A DNA stretch of 64,000 nucleotides, taken from Tetrapyrgos nigripes (lineage: Eukaryota > Basidiomycota > Agaricomycetes > Agaricales > Campanellaceae). Where the stretch lies: contig JAACJM010000164.1 in assembly GCA_013368315.1 (NCBI GenBank), positions 124,001 through 188,000 on the forward strand, in the 5' to 3' direction. The notes below the pieces were generated by a model, which was not told the DNA's origin, did no database searches, and saw only the letters and a program-made list of their open reading frames with translations. Below, in pieces: positions 21,990 through 33,386 of this stretch. The position numbers and the translations under genes are program-made. The stretch's first letter is position 1. Each line of letters opens with the position of its first letter.

Positions 21990-22740
21990 CTCGGAATCTG
22001 AAATGAAGAGAGTGAGGACGTTCAACCTCTCTGCTTGTAGATGCATCACTGCATGAAACAAGGAGCATAGTTTGAACATCGAAATGCAATATGATACACT
22101 CCTCCCAGTGTCCATTATGACCCACCATCGTCCATACCAATGTACAATTAGACTCACGACCAATCAGATACGTCGGTATGGTCAATGACTAAACAGGTTT
22201 AGGAACAGTGCTGGTAGCCACATCTGTCATTCCAAGATTGGTGCCAAAGAAAGGTGAAAAATGACCAAGAGCTATTTCTGTATTGTGCCTCCCACACTCA
22301 TCTTTGAGTGGGTGAAAAAAAAAATGGTCGATAATGATGGGAGTGTTTTTCAGATTGGTCCTTCACCAGGGCCAAAGCTCATTATCTGCTAGGGGATTTT
22401 CTGAGATAATCACAAGTTTGAAGGGAGTATGAGTGAGTGAGCCCTCTGGCAATCATTTTTGCATTCATGCTGGGGAAAATGGTCAGGGTCATGACATGAA
22501 AGAGTCGTCTGCTGGGATAGATGTAAGGACACCAATAGTTGAATGGAGTGAAATGTGTTTTGAGTGGAGGTCCAGAATGAGTAAGATATTAATTGATGGG
22601 AAAGGCTAAAAAGGATGCCCAGCATCCTCAGAGTGCGAAAAAATGAGATTGGGGAGGTGCAACCTTGCTGCCTGTAAAATCCTTGTTGCATGAAACAAGT
22701 GGCACATCACAATGCCATATGATATGCTCCCTGGCCTTGA
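21990..22740. repeat. Direct duplication, two ~130-bp copies
   Basis: 21995-22120 and 22620-22735 share a series of words in the same order: CAACCT…CTGC, a TGTA tract, GCATGAAACAAG, AATGC, and ATATGATA(C/T)(A/G)CTCC. They are diverged and non-coding. Confidence 0.5.
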
Positions 22741-22769
22741 GAAATTCAACCCTCCTGAGACCTCTCCCA

Positions 22770-23720
22770 CCATAGTCATTCAAAGTCAAGCCACCCATCA
22801 CCAATGCCCTGCAAAGGGTGGGAGTACGGTGCCAACTTTGTGTGAGAGTAGCAATAGCATGAAGACATCACCCTAAACCTATGAAGGGTAGGGCATACAT
22901 AGGGCATATCTCTGGTCATAGACATCCAAAGCCAACCCACCCATCCCCCACGCCCTGCAAAGAGCAGCAGCACAGCAGCCCATTCCATGCAAAGGTGTCT
23001 CCACTGTCATCACCCCTAACCTACAAAGGTAGGGCATACACAACTGTGACTACACAGCTGGACAATGCTCTTCCCATGTGACCTGGTCATCCTGACCTGC
23101 AAAGGTTGGGTGTACATGGTGGCACAAAGGATATTACTATGGGACAATGGCTGCTTGTAAATTTCATATTGTCTTATGTAACTTGAAAGGCCATACATGG
23201 TGGCACAAAGGATATCACAACAGGACAATGGCTGCTTGTAAATTTCATATTGTCATATGTAACTCGAAACACCATATGAGTACTTCAATGCTGTTCAACC
23301 CTGAAGCCTCTCCAGTCATAGACATTCAAAGTCAGCCCTCCCATCTCCCATGCCCTGAAAAGGGCGGCAGTACAGTGGTGACTTCGTGTGACAGTGCCCA
23401 TAGCATGCAAAGGCATCTCCATTGTCATTGCCCCTAACCTACAAAAGTAGGGCATACACAACTGTGACTATACAGCTGGACAATGCTCTTCCTGTGTGAC
23501 CTGGCCACCCTCACCCAAGACCTGCAAAGGTTGGGCATATATGGTGGTAGGGAAAGATGTCACTGTTCAGTCCTGATCCAAGGTAGACATCAGTCAAAGG
23601 TGGGGCTTATCAGCTGGGCAGTACAAGAGCACAATCTTTCCAATTGACTCAACCACCATCGCCCATGACCTGTAAAGGTTGGGCATACATGGTGGTAAGA
23701 AGGAAAGATGAGAAAGCTGA
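22770..23720. repeat. Complex satellite-like region
   Basis: Three copies of a block with CAAAGxCA and CCCATC…GCCCTG start near 22775, 22917 and 23319. CCTACAAAxGTAGGGCATACACAACTGTG, continuing into ACAGCTGGACAATGCTCTTCC, occurs near 23021 and 23439. A block of about 65 bp (CATGGTGGCACAAAGGATAT…) occurs near 23117 and 23199. The palindromic ACCTGCAAAGGTTGGG recurs at 23095, 23520 and 23670. Non-coding; CpG-poor. Confidence 0.7.
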
Positions 23721-25790
23721 CTAATCTGTTGATCCCTGTCCTGTATAGGCTGGCCTCAGCCAGAATTTTGCACAGGCTATGACATCATCACCAAATTTGG
23801 CCATGCCACAAAAAACCTCAGTGACCAGATTTTTGGCTACGAAAATTACATCTATTCAGAAGCTAGATATGAGTCCAAAAACAGATATTTGACTGGAAAG
23901 TTTGATATATATGAAACCTTTTGGGGCATTGGATTGGTGATCAGACACGTTTCATATCAAATCTCTCAAAAGAAGTACAAAAAGACCTCAAATTGGAGCT
24001 CATCCAGACATGCTTACAGATATGCATCCAGCAAGACAATCAATCTGACTTCGTGATATAGGTGCCAATAGTTCCTTTTTCCCCATGAAAGGAGGCTCAG
24101 CCACACTCACATCCAATAGTGCATAATGTGGGTGATGCCTAATAGACTCGTGAGGGCAGGTGTGGAAATCGGTGGGAGCGAGACTTCTTGGGTATAGGAA
24201 ACTGTAGTACCTTTTTTCAAATACCTTAGTCACCCCTATTCACGCTCTTGCCTGACGTGTTCATTTCACTTCTAGATTGTGGTCGTAATGTTGAGAGCCT
24301 TGCTTGAAGACTGGAAAAGCCAAGTTGAATGCCATGACAGTGGGATATGAGCATTTCTGAGGTGCAGAATGGTCTTCTTCTCTTCATGGGCCCCACAAAA
24401 TCATCCTGATCTCCTCCGACGTTGCTCTTAAAGAGCTGGCCACATGGAAAACCATTGCATGGTTTGTCATTGATGAAGCCCATTAATATGCCACAGACAC
24501 ACAGTTTCAGTAACATGGGTTGGGAAATGAATCTAAACTATGCATTCTCAAGTGTTTGTGCTACCCATGGCCATGCACTGCCTGGCCTCATTGCCTTTTT
24601 TGAAACTAAATTTTGTCTCCACAAACTTCAGATCATCCGCACAAGCAGCCTTCAGCATGAGCTCATCTTTGAGATTGCACCCCACTCACGAAGTTGAAAC
24701 CTTGCTAGAACTCTTTGAAACAAGATTCAAACACTTCCAGGAAGATGGGACATTCACATCTGCAGACCACAAGAAAGATAACGAAAAATGAAAGAGAGAA
24801 AAAGAGAATCGAAAGCAATGAAAAAAGACAATGAAATGAAAGATTAAGATTGGAAACTTTTGTTACCGGTCACAAAGATATTGAGACAATGTCATTGTTT
24901 GGTCATGTTAAGAAATACAGGGGCTGTGGATATGGGCAGGGACTCAGAGGAAACCAGAAACAACAGCACAGGAGGAGACGGGACAAATATGCACCGCCAC
25001 ACGTGGAAACAGAGTGTAAAGAACTCAGCCTCATTTCATTCAGCCTCATAATGTAGAGGCCACTGGTGACAGGGAAGATCTCGAACTGCACATCCATGTC
25101 ACTCAGGATATCAATGCTTTTGTCAGAGATAAGATGACTGTGGACAGTTGACTACTACTATTTCTCTCTCATTCCTTTCCTCCATCTTGCCCTTCTTTGA
25201 AAAACTCTATTTGCATAAGTTACACCCTTTCAGCCATTGCTGTTTCTCTACCTTCACCATCTTTGCAACTCTTGCCATATCCATACACCATCACTGACTT
25301 TGTGTCCTTTTCAAGTTTCCCTTAACCCTAACCAACACCATCTCCTCCTTCTCTGTCCACAAACACGTCCTCAAATACACCTGCAGTCTTTATGTGTAGT
25401 TTGGCGTCAAGTCAAACCAGTACCACCTCCAAAGGTGGTAATGGTCATGTCTACGTTACAGGTATGAATCTTTCTAATGTGCGAAGAGTGAGGGTTAGAG
25501 GCATTAGTGGATTGCTCAATGCCTTCTCCAAGTCTCAGTTTAATGGAGGCAAAGAGGCTATTTGTCTGTCTGGTGACAATGATGTTGAAGATGAGGACAC
25601 ATACAATGCATGGGCATGGCTCTGGCTATGCCTTTGCGTTTTCTGTGTTTAGTCTCTGGTATTTTTTGATATGGGCTGTAGTTACTTAACTACTAAGGAA
25701 GCTTTGCTTTACATTACAGGCTATATTAAAAGGGAGTCGAAGGCCTCCTGATAATAGGTGACAAGGCCAGATTGAAAATTTGGCTGTTTG
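23721..25790. other. Non-coding stretch
   Basis: No gene recognised. Short frames at 24540-24791 (+) and 25392-25652 (+) lack motifs and splice support; the second (SSQTSTTSKGGNGHVYVTG…) could be a decayed coding fragment. Confidence 0.35.
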
Positions 25791-26312
25791 GCCAGTTTTT
25801 GTCCAAACTAATTTGGGGCCCTTTCTTCAAAATTTTGTCCAAACTCACGACTGGCCTCCTCCCAGGTCCAAATTTTGTCCAAACTGAGGGACCAGCTTAT
25901 AAAAAATCGAAAAAAATTTCCAAAGTGCGTTTCTGAGCATTTCTGATCTCTGACATAGAAAACTCTTCTTCATCATTCCACCAAACATACTGTCGTAGTG
26001 GGCATGACAGAATGTTGGGATAAATTTTCTGATGTCTGGTTTGTCACTTGGAACTTTATCTGGCATCCGATGCTGTGCTAAGCCATAGCATGTCAGATAG
26101 TGAGTGGTAAGCCAGAGGGATCCATCTACCCAAGGGCAGTATGCAAGCGGAGGTGAAAGTGCATGTGTTTAATGTTAAAGGAATGCAAAATACATGTATT
26201 TGATTGTATGCTGTAGTTTTTTTGGAATCAGGTACTATTGTGGACAAAACTATTGGCTATGTGTGCGTGGGAGACAAATGGAGGCAATGTAAGGAAGACA
26301 GAAGATGTTCAA

Positions 26313-27690
26313 TCATTGTGATGTGTGATGTAGTGCAAAGGATTGTGTTATTATAGTGAGTACAGCGTGGAGTAGGAGTTTAGAGGGAGTGACAGTTGAA
26401 ATGGCATGGACTCTGTTGATGTGAATGGACACGATGGTGTGGAGGTCTCTCCAATAACGGGTGAAGGCGCTTGACTTCCACCTGCCTGTGGTCTTTACTA
26501 CTTCTGGGTCTATGCCATCTTGAAGCATGAAGGTCATGCCACCAATGTGGTAAGAGTGTCCCGTGTAACAAGGATACCCTTGGTCGGCCCACATGCCATT
26601 GACAAGCCTCAAGAAGTGTTTCTTCATGACGATTTTGAGTATGACATGAGGGGGTCATCTGGCTTCAGATGGTTCTGACAGACATGATTGTGAACTGCCT
26701 TGGTAGCATTGAGTGACGCAGGGTAGTTGGAGGCATGGATGTGGTCTGGCTTTCCTCTAGAGGTCTTGGACTCAGGTAGTGTGATGTCAAGGGGGCTGTA
26801 TTTGTTGCTGCCTACAGCTGGGAGCTCAATGACATCTCAAACTCGAGAGTGGTGAGTGGGGTCAAAGAAGCAAGGGTCTGAGTGAGTAGGGAAGAGTTTG
26901 CCCAGGTAACACTGACTGGTGAAGGTGATTTTTCCACCAGCATCAGCTGTGAGGTGAATGCCCTCAGTCGACCCAGTGAACTTGTTGTGAGTCAGCTTCA
27001 TCATGGTGTATGTTATGGGGTGTTGTTTGTCATGATGGGAAGATGCAGGAGTGTTGCATTCAACACCGATGAGGAATTTCTGAAGGAGAGGTCCACCCTT
27101 CTATTCGTGGCCATGGTTGTTGTGCCATATCTGGAGAGAACTGAGTTTAGCTTTCACCATGCCTCCTGCATACTTTTTATTCATGGATGAGGGCCATTTG
27201 AGGAGTTGGGTTGTAGTAGCAGGAAACAATTCATCTGGCTTCCAGCCTGCATCAGTGCCCCATGTGAGGTATTCAGTACACACAGTTTCGTGGTGGTGGA
27301 GGTTTTGAGGATGTTCATTATTTCCTCAGGTAAGGTTGGACTGAAGAGGGGAGGGGCATCAGGGAAGGACTGTGCTGTGGCTGCAGGAGCTGAATGGTAT
27401 CTTGGCTGGGAGGTTGAAATGGGGGATCTTGGGACGAGGCATTGTTATGGTCATGCATGGAGGACATGCAAAAGGGAGTGGAAACACAATGAGGGAAAGG
27501 AAGGGAGTGGTTGGGGAGTGAGTTGTGACTGGTCTATTTTCAGGCCATGTAGTTAATGACATAAGCTTCTGGTCATCATTTCAGTCTGTGTTCAGTAGAC
27601 TCAGATCCATTCAGTGTTCCTTGTCTTCTGGATTCATTTATTCCTGATGTGAAGGTACCTGTTACCTAGGAAGGAACAAGATGGATGGCA
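26313..27690 (-). pseudogene. Tyrosine recombinase of the DIRS-like element, decayed
   Basis: The N-terminal part reads EYLTWGTDAGWKPDELFP and KKYAGGMVKAKLSSLQIWH (about 27150-27280). A middle part follows: ITYTMMKLTHNKFTG (about 27000), ADAGGKITFTSQCYLGKLFP, and LDITLPESKTSRGKPDHIH (about 26760). The catalytic C-terminus reads GHSYHIGGMTFMLQDGIDPE, VVKTTGRWKSSAFTRYWRDL (about 26450-26560). The conserved box is normally H-x-x-R; here it reads HSYH, so the catalytic Arg is His, consistent with a CGC-to-CAC change. The nucleophile Tyr (TRYWR) remains. Stops and frame changes occur through the middle. It would circularise or integrate the element if intact. Confidence 0.75.
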
Positions 27691-27933
27691 GGTGGATGTG
27701 TTTATTAAAGTGAATTTACAATGTTCTGTTACATAGGATAATACAATGGACAGCAGTACATTTACTGCAACAGATTGGAATGCATGGGTCTTTGAACTCT
27801 ATGGAATTGTGTATGAATGGAGATAGTGCATTGGGTATAGCTGGGGGATGAGGGTATAGACAGGAACAGATAGGAAAAACACCTCTCAAAGGGTTGTCAG
27901 CTAAATTCTCTGCACTTGCAATCCACTCAACTG

Positions 27934-29060
27934 TTAGCCATATTGCATGTTCCTGCATGAGATGGACAATGCATCTGAGTGACATGTTTTGTTCTTACCA
28001 CAAGAATAGCTGGCTTTGAGTGAGCCAACTATGCCTTGGTTGTCCAAACAGATGCGAATGTGAGTGTTGGTGATGTGAAAGGTGATGAGAGTGAGGGTGG
28101 CTAGCTCAATGGCTACCATCTCTACCCAACCAATGTGCTGACCCTTGCCTTTCCAGTTGGGTTTGAACTCCCATGCCAACCACCTCCTGTTGATGATGAG
28201 GCCTATCCCCCAAGAAGTGGATGTGTCAATGTGTAGTTCCACATCTTTGCTGACAGCTGGGGGTTTGATGATGTGAATGCCAAGGAAAGGTGAGGCAAGT
28301 TGTGACTTCCACCATAGGAGGTTGTTTCTAATGGTGGATGAGATCTTGTGTCTGATGAACAGTTTTGTGTGGTCTCTGAAGTTGGAAATGAAATGGTGAA
28401 GGGAGGTGAGGTAAGCTCTTCCTTGGGGTGCAACAAGGGTGATATGGTGTAGGGTGCCAACCACAGAGTCTGCCTCCTGTTTGGTGTGGAATTCCAAGAA
28501 CAAGAACAAGGCGATTTTTTCGGTGTACTTCAGTTTCTTGGATTCTGGTAGTTTGACTGTCTTGTTCTCGAGATTCCAGAGGAAGCTGATGTAGAAGAAG
28601 AAGATGGTGAATGGTATGAACTTGGATTTTGCCCATGGCCAGCCTAAGTGTTCGGCAATATCCCATACCAGGGACTCGTCATAAGAGAAACCAGTGGTGC
28701 CATCCAGTCGTAACTTGGGGTATCAGAAGAAAATGAAGTGCATCGACACCCTTGCCTAGGAGGATGTGTACCATGGCATCAGCTACGAGTCCCCAGATCT
28801 TGGGAGATGAGGCTGTTCCAAAGTTGAGGCACTGGTCAAGGTAGACTGGACTGTTGAGCATCAGGGCAACAATACAGGAATGTTTCTGAAGGCAGCATTG
28901 ATGTCAAAGACAGCTGCTTGTGTGCCTGGAGGAGTGTCTGCAACTAGGAGGTAGCATTGGGAAAAGGTACCCCACTGGCATTGGAAATCATTTGAATCAA
29001 TGACTGAGTTCACTGACATGAGATCTGGGTTGAAGATGAGGGAGGGGCCTGGGGATTCAT
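27934..29060 (-). pseudogene. Reverse transcriptase-RNase H of the DIRS-like element, decayed
   Basis: RT motifs: GTQAAVFDINAAFRNIPV (about 28890; first catalytic Asp in VFD), NSPVYLDQCLNFGTASSP, IWGLVADAMVHILLGKGVDA (about 28760). Where family members have the (V/Y)DD box, the frame passes from VDAL straight to HFIFF-stop-YPK, so the catalytic Asp pair is absent, and the TGA sits where Arg is usual. Downstream are DESLVWDIAEHLGWPW, KYTEKIALFLFLEFHTKQE and the RNase H region with VELHIDTSTSWGIGLIINRR and WVEMVAIELATL (about 28080-28250), ending with IRICLDNQGIVGSLK. RNase H keeps Asp, Glu and Asp positions. Non-functional RT. Confidence 0.78.
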
Positions 29061-29457
29061 CCATGTGGTGGATCTGTGGAGAAGGTGTGGTGGAGTATGT
29101 GGATAGGAATGGTTAATGATGATCTGGAATTTTCCAGGTTTTTGCTCAATTACTGCCATGGGAGATGTGTGGAATGGGCCAATGAGAGCTTCTAAAGTGT
29201 TCGGTTTGAGACCTGGCAACAGGCATCTCAGTTCGACCTCTGCTTTGAACTTCTCCTCAATGATGTGTGTGTAGGTTGATGCTGAGCAATGGTTTTCTGG
29301 AGTGTATGTGTGTGATAGGGCATAGTTCTCTACTCCAATGTGGAAACCCATACGAAGGCCTTCCAGAACCTTCATGAACTCCTTGAGGCTGCCTGTCTCA
29401 TCTAGGAGTTCCATCCAAACTTTGTGGCAAAGCTTGGTGACAATGGGGTATGGAGAG

Positions 29458-30958
29458 TTAGGTTGCATGGCCATGGTTCTGGAAGATGTGTCCTGCTGAA
29501 CCACATCTTCTGCATCGGTGCAGGAATTGACAGTTCTGACATTCGCAGCCTCCTCCATTGTGTACAATGCAGTAAGAGCATCCCTGTGAGTCTTTGTAAC
29601 CTCCTGTGGTTCCTTTGGTAAGGTAGTCAGAGTTGGAGGGCATGTGGTCATTGTGGTTATGTTCTAACAATCCACATACCATACAGAGGTATGACGTGGG
29701 CTTCGTGGAACAGGCAGTTGAAGAAATGGGGGTGGACGATGAGGATTTTGGAAACTGAGACATTGTGGAGGAAGTGTGTGTGGACACTGGAGCCAATGCT
29801 GCAAAGAGTTTGTTGTATGTGGTGGAGCCTGGTGTGTATACCCCAGCCATCATGGAAAGATATGAGTGACAGCCTGCTGGGAGTTTGTCCAAGAAATACT
29901 CCTTGTGGTTCAGGATGTCTTGGTGCACCAAGCTCAGTTTGTTGGGGGAGATCTTGGATATGGAGAGGTTGACCCTATTGCTCCATGATTCCCATTCGTA
30001 TATGTGATCAGTGATGTACTTGATGCAAGTCGGGAACTCAGAGCAGAAGTTGGGGAGGTTGGACATGTTCTTGAACAAATCATGGAGCATCTGACCTACT
30101 CAACCCTGTGGCTGACTGGGGCTGGCTGTTCCATTTTGAGGGCCTTGTGGCTCAGCAGAGACAGGGGAAGGTAGGGAGAGACTGCATCTGCCATTCAGGT
30201 TAGGCTCACCATCCCAGTTAGATGATCTGGGCCAACTGTGTGCAGAAGGAGATCTTCTGGGAGGGGGATGGGGCTGAGCATCTAAGGAGAGGAGAACAGG
30301 ACTGACTGGGTTAGCATCAACAAACCCGTGTTGGAGGAAGGGAAAAAGAGACTCACCAAGTCCAGAAAGACGTCTACTTTGAGACACAGGCTTGGCATCC
30401 ATGGAAGGACAGTGAGGCAGGGATGGATCCTGGGTTTTCCATGGATGGGCATCTAGGAGAGGAAGACACTGACTGAGTCAGCATGGAAACCAGTGTTGGC
30501 GGAAGGGAAAGGGACTCACTGAGTCCAGGAGGACGTCTACCTTGAGATGTAGGCTCAGCTTCCACAGAAGGATGGTGAGGCAGGACTGGATCATGGGTCT
30601 CCCGTGGATAGGTAGAACCTGACTGGGCCTGGGAAGGGGTGCGTGGACGCGTGTGGACTGAACCAGTGCTGGAACTGCTGGGTGGAGAAACAGATCGACC
30701 CATGCCATTGTGGTGAGGGCCAGGGGGTGGAGAGACCTCTGGAACAGGTTCGGTACAAGTGCCTGCACTGGTCTGAGCTTCTTGGGTGGGGCAGGGAGCA
30801 GGGTGTGCATCAGCATCAGCTGCCACAAGCCTGACACCCTGCATGCCGTTTGGTTGCTCAGCGTCCTGAGCATACCTCACTGGGCCTGGGGTGTCAACAA
30901 TTTCAAAGCCATCATCTCCAGCAGGCGCATTGTTTGAATGAGTGCACTGGATATGCAT
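29458..30958 (-). pseudogene. Gag-like ORF with zinc fingers of the DIRS-like element
   Basis: The N-terminal half is Pro/Ser-rich (MHIQCTHSNNAPAGDDGFEI…). The C-terminal half (30090-29458) has helical segments (MLHDLFKNMSNLPNFCSEF, LSLVHQDILNHKEYFLDKL) and ends in a Cys/His cluster, CSYCIVHNGGGCECQNCQF then HRCRRCGSAGHI, the RNA-binding finger layout of YR-element gag proteins. A direct duplication of about 125 bp sits in the Pro-rich part (30297-30425 and 30465-30590). Frames differ between the halves, so it is broken. Confidence 0.6.
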
Positions 30959-31739
30959 GTTGGAACCTTGAAAGCTGGCTGGAGAGAGGACATGACTACA
31001 TGAAGAAAAACACAGAGACTGAGAAGGGAAAGGTGTTGAGGAAAGATTCTGAAATGGAAGAGAGAGAATGGATGGAATAATTATTTGAGCTCAACCTAAT
31101 GGTGGACAAGAGAAGAGTCAGGCAGGTGTCACATGCCTGAGACGTTTCTACTTACGGAGAATGAAAATATGTTCTCTATTCTATGCTTTGCTCCGTCATA
31201 GAATATTACTTCCCAGCAAAAACATTAGTAGCAAGTATGTATTTTACATGTAGGATATGAAATTTTCATCAGTTATCCTCATCTTCTTCGAAATCATCTT
31301 CATTGCACCCCTGAAAATGTGTGCAACAGCTCGTCGACAACATGAAGAGGTGGGTTTCGGTAAACTTTTCCTTTTGCAATCCATTCACTGCTCTGGAAAA
31401 CAGTTTGTTTCATGAGGTCATCGATAGACAGCATGGTGGATGTTGCATGGGCTTCAACAATGTAGCAGAGAGCATGTAATGCATTGAAAAAATATTATTA
31501 TTTACTTGTAATTAACAGCACTGTCTCTGATTTCTCCAAGGCCTATTAAGGAAAAAGCAATAGCTATATGAGTAGGAAGTCACTAGGCATATTGTAGTAA
31601 GCCATTGTCAGTAGCCTATTGTTTACAGGCCTATTGTTGTCCAAACTTGAGTTTGGCTTCCACCTGCGGCAGGCCATTTTTTGTCCAAACTCAGGTCAGC
31701 ATTTTGACTTTCTGAGCCCACTTTTTGTCCAAACCCGCA

Positions 31740-33386
31740 TCTGACACTGCGGGTAAACATGCGCCCAGTTTGATGCCAGCTGGGTAAGACCCAGTTGATG
31801 TTCAGTCAGTACCCAGCTAAGTCCCAGTGAGTTGCCAGCTGATTGACACATGGCAAAACATGAGGCATCCTAATAAGGAAATGAAAATCGAAGCAAATCA
31901 CTTGTACCATCAAGAGGTAATCTCGCACAACGATTTTACAATAAGCAGAACCAATACACAATATTCCACCTACTTAACCTACTGTTATATTGCATGAACA
32001 ATAAACTACCCGCCATCTTGCTTTGAGTTGAATCTGTTATTGAAAGGCTTGTAAATATTGAAAGAAATTATTGATGCTTTTACTAGACATATCCTTACCT
32101 CTGATCGAGACTCATTTTTGGATGGTGCTGAAGATAGTCTTTCCTGGTAAACACTTACCATTGCATCCAGGAATAAATATTTGGTGTGAATTTATTTGTC
32201 TACAATGTACAAATTGCACTGGTGCACTCATTCCCTCATATTTTTTGTTATCAGACTGCCATTCAATGTAACACGGGGAATCTTTATTTCAGTAGTATGT
32301 TGATTCCTACATAGTTTTCAACAACAGGGGTAAACAAGGTGAAATGGTCCCATAACCTGTCAATTGTATGGCAGGAGCAGGTGTGCTTCATTTCTCTCTG
32401 TCTACTGGGAATGCCTAACATAATAATACCTTGAGCTGTAGCATACTGTCGCAATTAAATTGTGCTCATGCTGTAGCAGTGATCTCACATATACACAGTG
32501 AATATCCTTTTAAGTCCCTTGTACTCTCAGCAAAGAGTGAAAATATATACTAGATCTTTAGAGCATATAAAATCTCAATCTGGGAGCCCAAATGTGTAAT
32601 CTGGCTCTGCTATTCGAGGATAAGATGATACTATAGAAGTTCAATATTGGCCAACATGCAAATGTGGCTGAGTTTGACCAGTATTGTTTTTAGCAATTCA
32701 CAGAAATGGAATAGCATAGCTCTGAAAAGCCAAATTAATTCAACGGGAAACTGAGCATAGAGTAGGATGATGTCCAGGGAGCATGTCCATGAAAACACTC
32801 AGTGTTTGGAGCATGCTAATAATATAACAAGGGTAAAATCACACAGGCAGGGGGAAAATAGCATTGCGAATTGAAAAGTCTTGCACTTAGGGATACAGTT
32901 AATAGAGCTTCTATCTTATAAAATATGATGCAGAATGCAAACACCATGAATACTTGCCCTTTGGGAAGTGGTGTGGGTTTAACACTCTCGGAGTCACGGC
33001 TGGCGGGAAATTCCGTGATGCATATTGTCGGCTGGTCAAGCCTGGACTATTCTTTCACCGGCACATGGTGGACACATGACCTAACGTGTGTATCAGACTG
33101 AGACTGTGAATCGACCGGGTTGTGCACTGGATACTCACCGGGTCTGAACTGGATTTTACCCAGTTGAAGATGAACCGGGTGGGTGTTTGCCCCCGGTGTG
33201 GGATCGTCACCTATTATCAGGGGGCCTGGAGTCGACGAAGCTGTTTCATCGGTATCAGCTGTCCAAGCATCATCAATCTTCGGTGTTATTAAGAACAACG
33301 CTTCTCTTCTTTACATCATCTGATGTCTTACAATCTACTCAAACACAGGAGATATACGATACCCTGACAATGCAGTCTGACGCCCC
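31740..33386. other. AT-rich non-coding stretch and upstream region of the MetE-like gene
   Basis: No gene recognised. 31770-31850 contains short CCAG/CTGG words resembling the palindrome at 18188. 33100-33190 has four ACCGGGT/ACCCAGT words (33114, 33137, 33169, 33175), possibly promoter repeats of the next gene. Confidence 0.4.

Larger units (their letters stand above)
25796..31736 (-). mobile_element. DIRS-like (tyrosine recombinase) retrotransposon, ~5.9 kb, dead
   Basis: On the minus strand the order is gag-like/zinc finger, reverse transcriptase, RNase H, tyrosine recombinase, as in DIRS-type retroelements, with no integrase or LTR. Both ends carry three spaced copies of TTTTTGTCCAAAC (left at 25796, 25833 and 25873; right at about 31634, 31677 and 31721), all in the same orientation, each preceded by a GGCC-containing word. 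These are likely the terminal repeats and set the limits. A coding-like piece upstream of gag (31270-31490, LSIDDLMKQTVFQSSEW…) may belong to it. Every domain carries frameshifts or stops. Confidence 0.75.

Noticed and set aside
33047..33298. Minus-strand 83-codon ORF upstream of the MetE-like gene
   Set aside because: It coincides with repeated ACCGGGT words and shows no family features.
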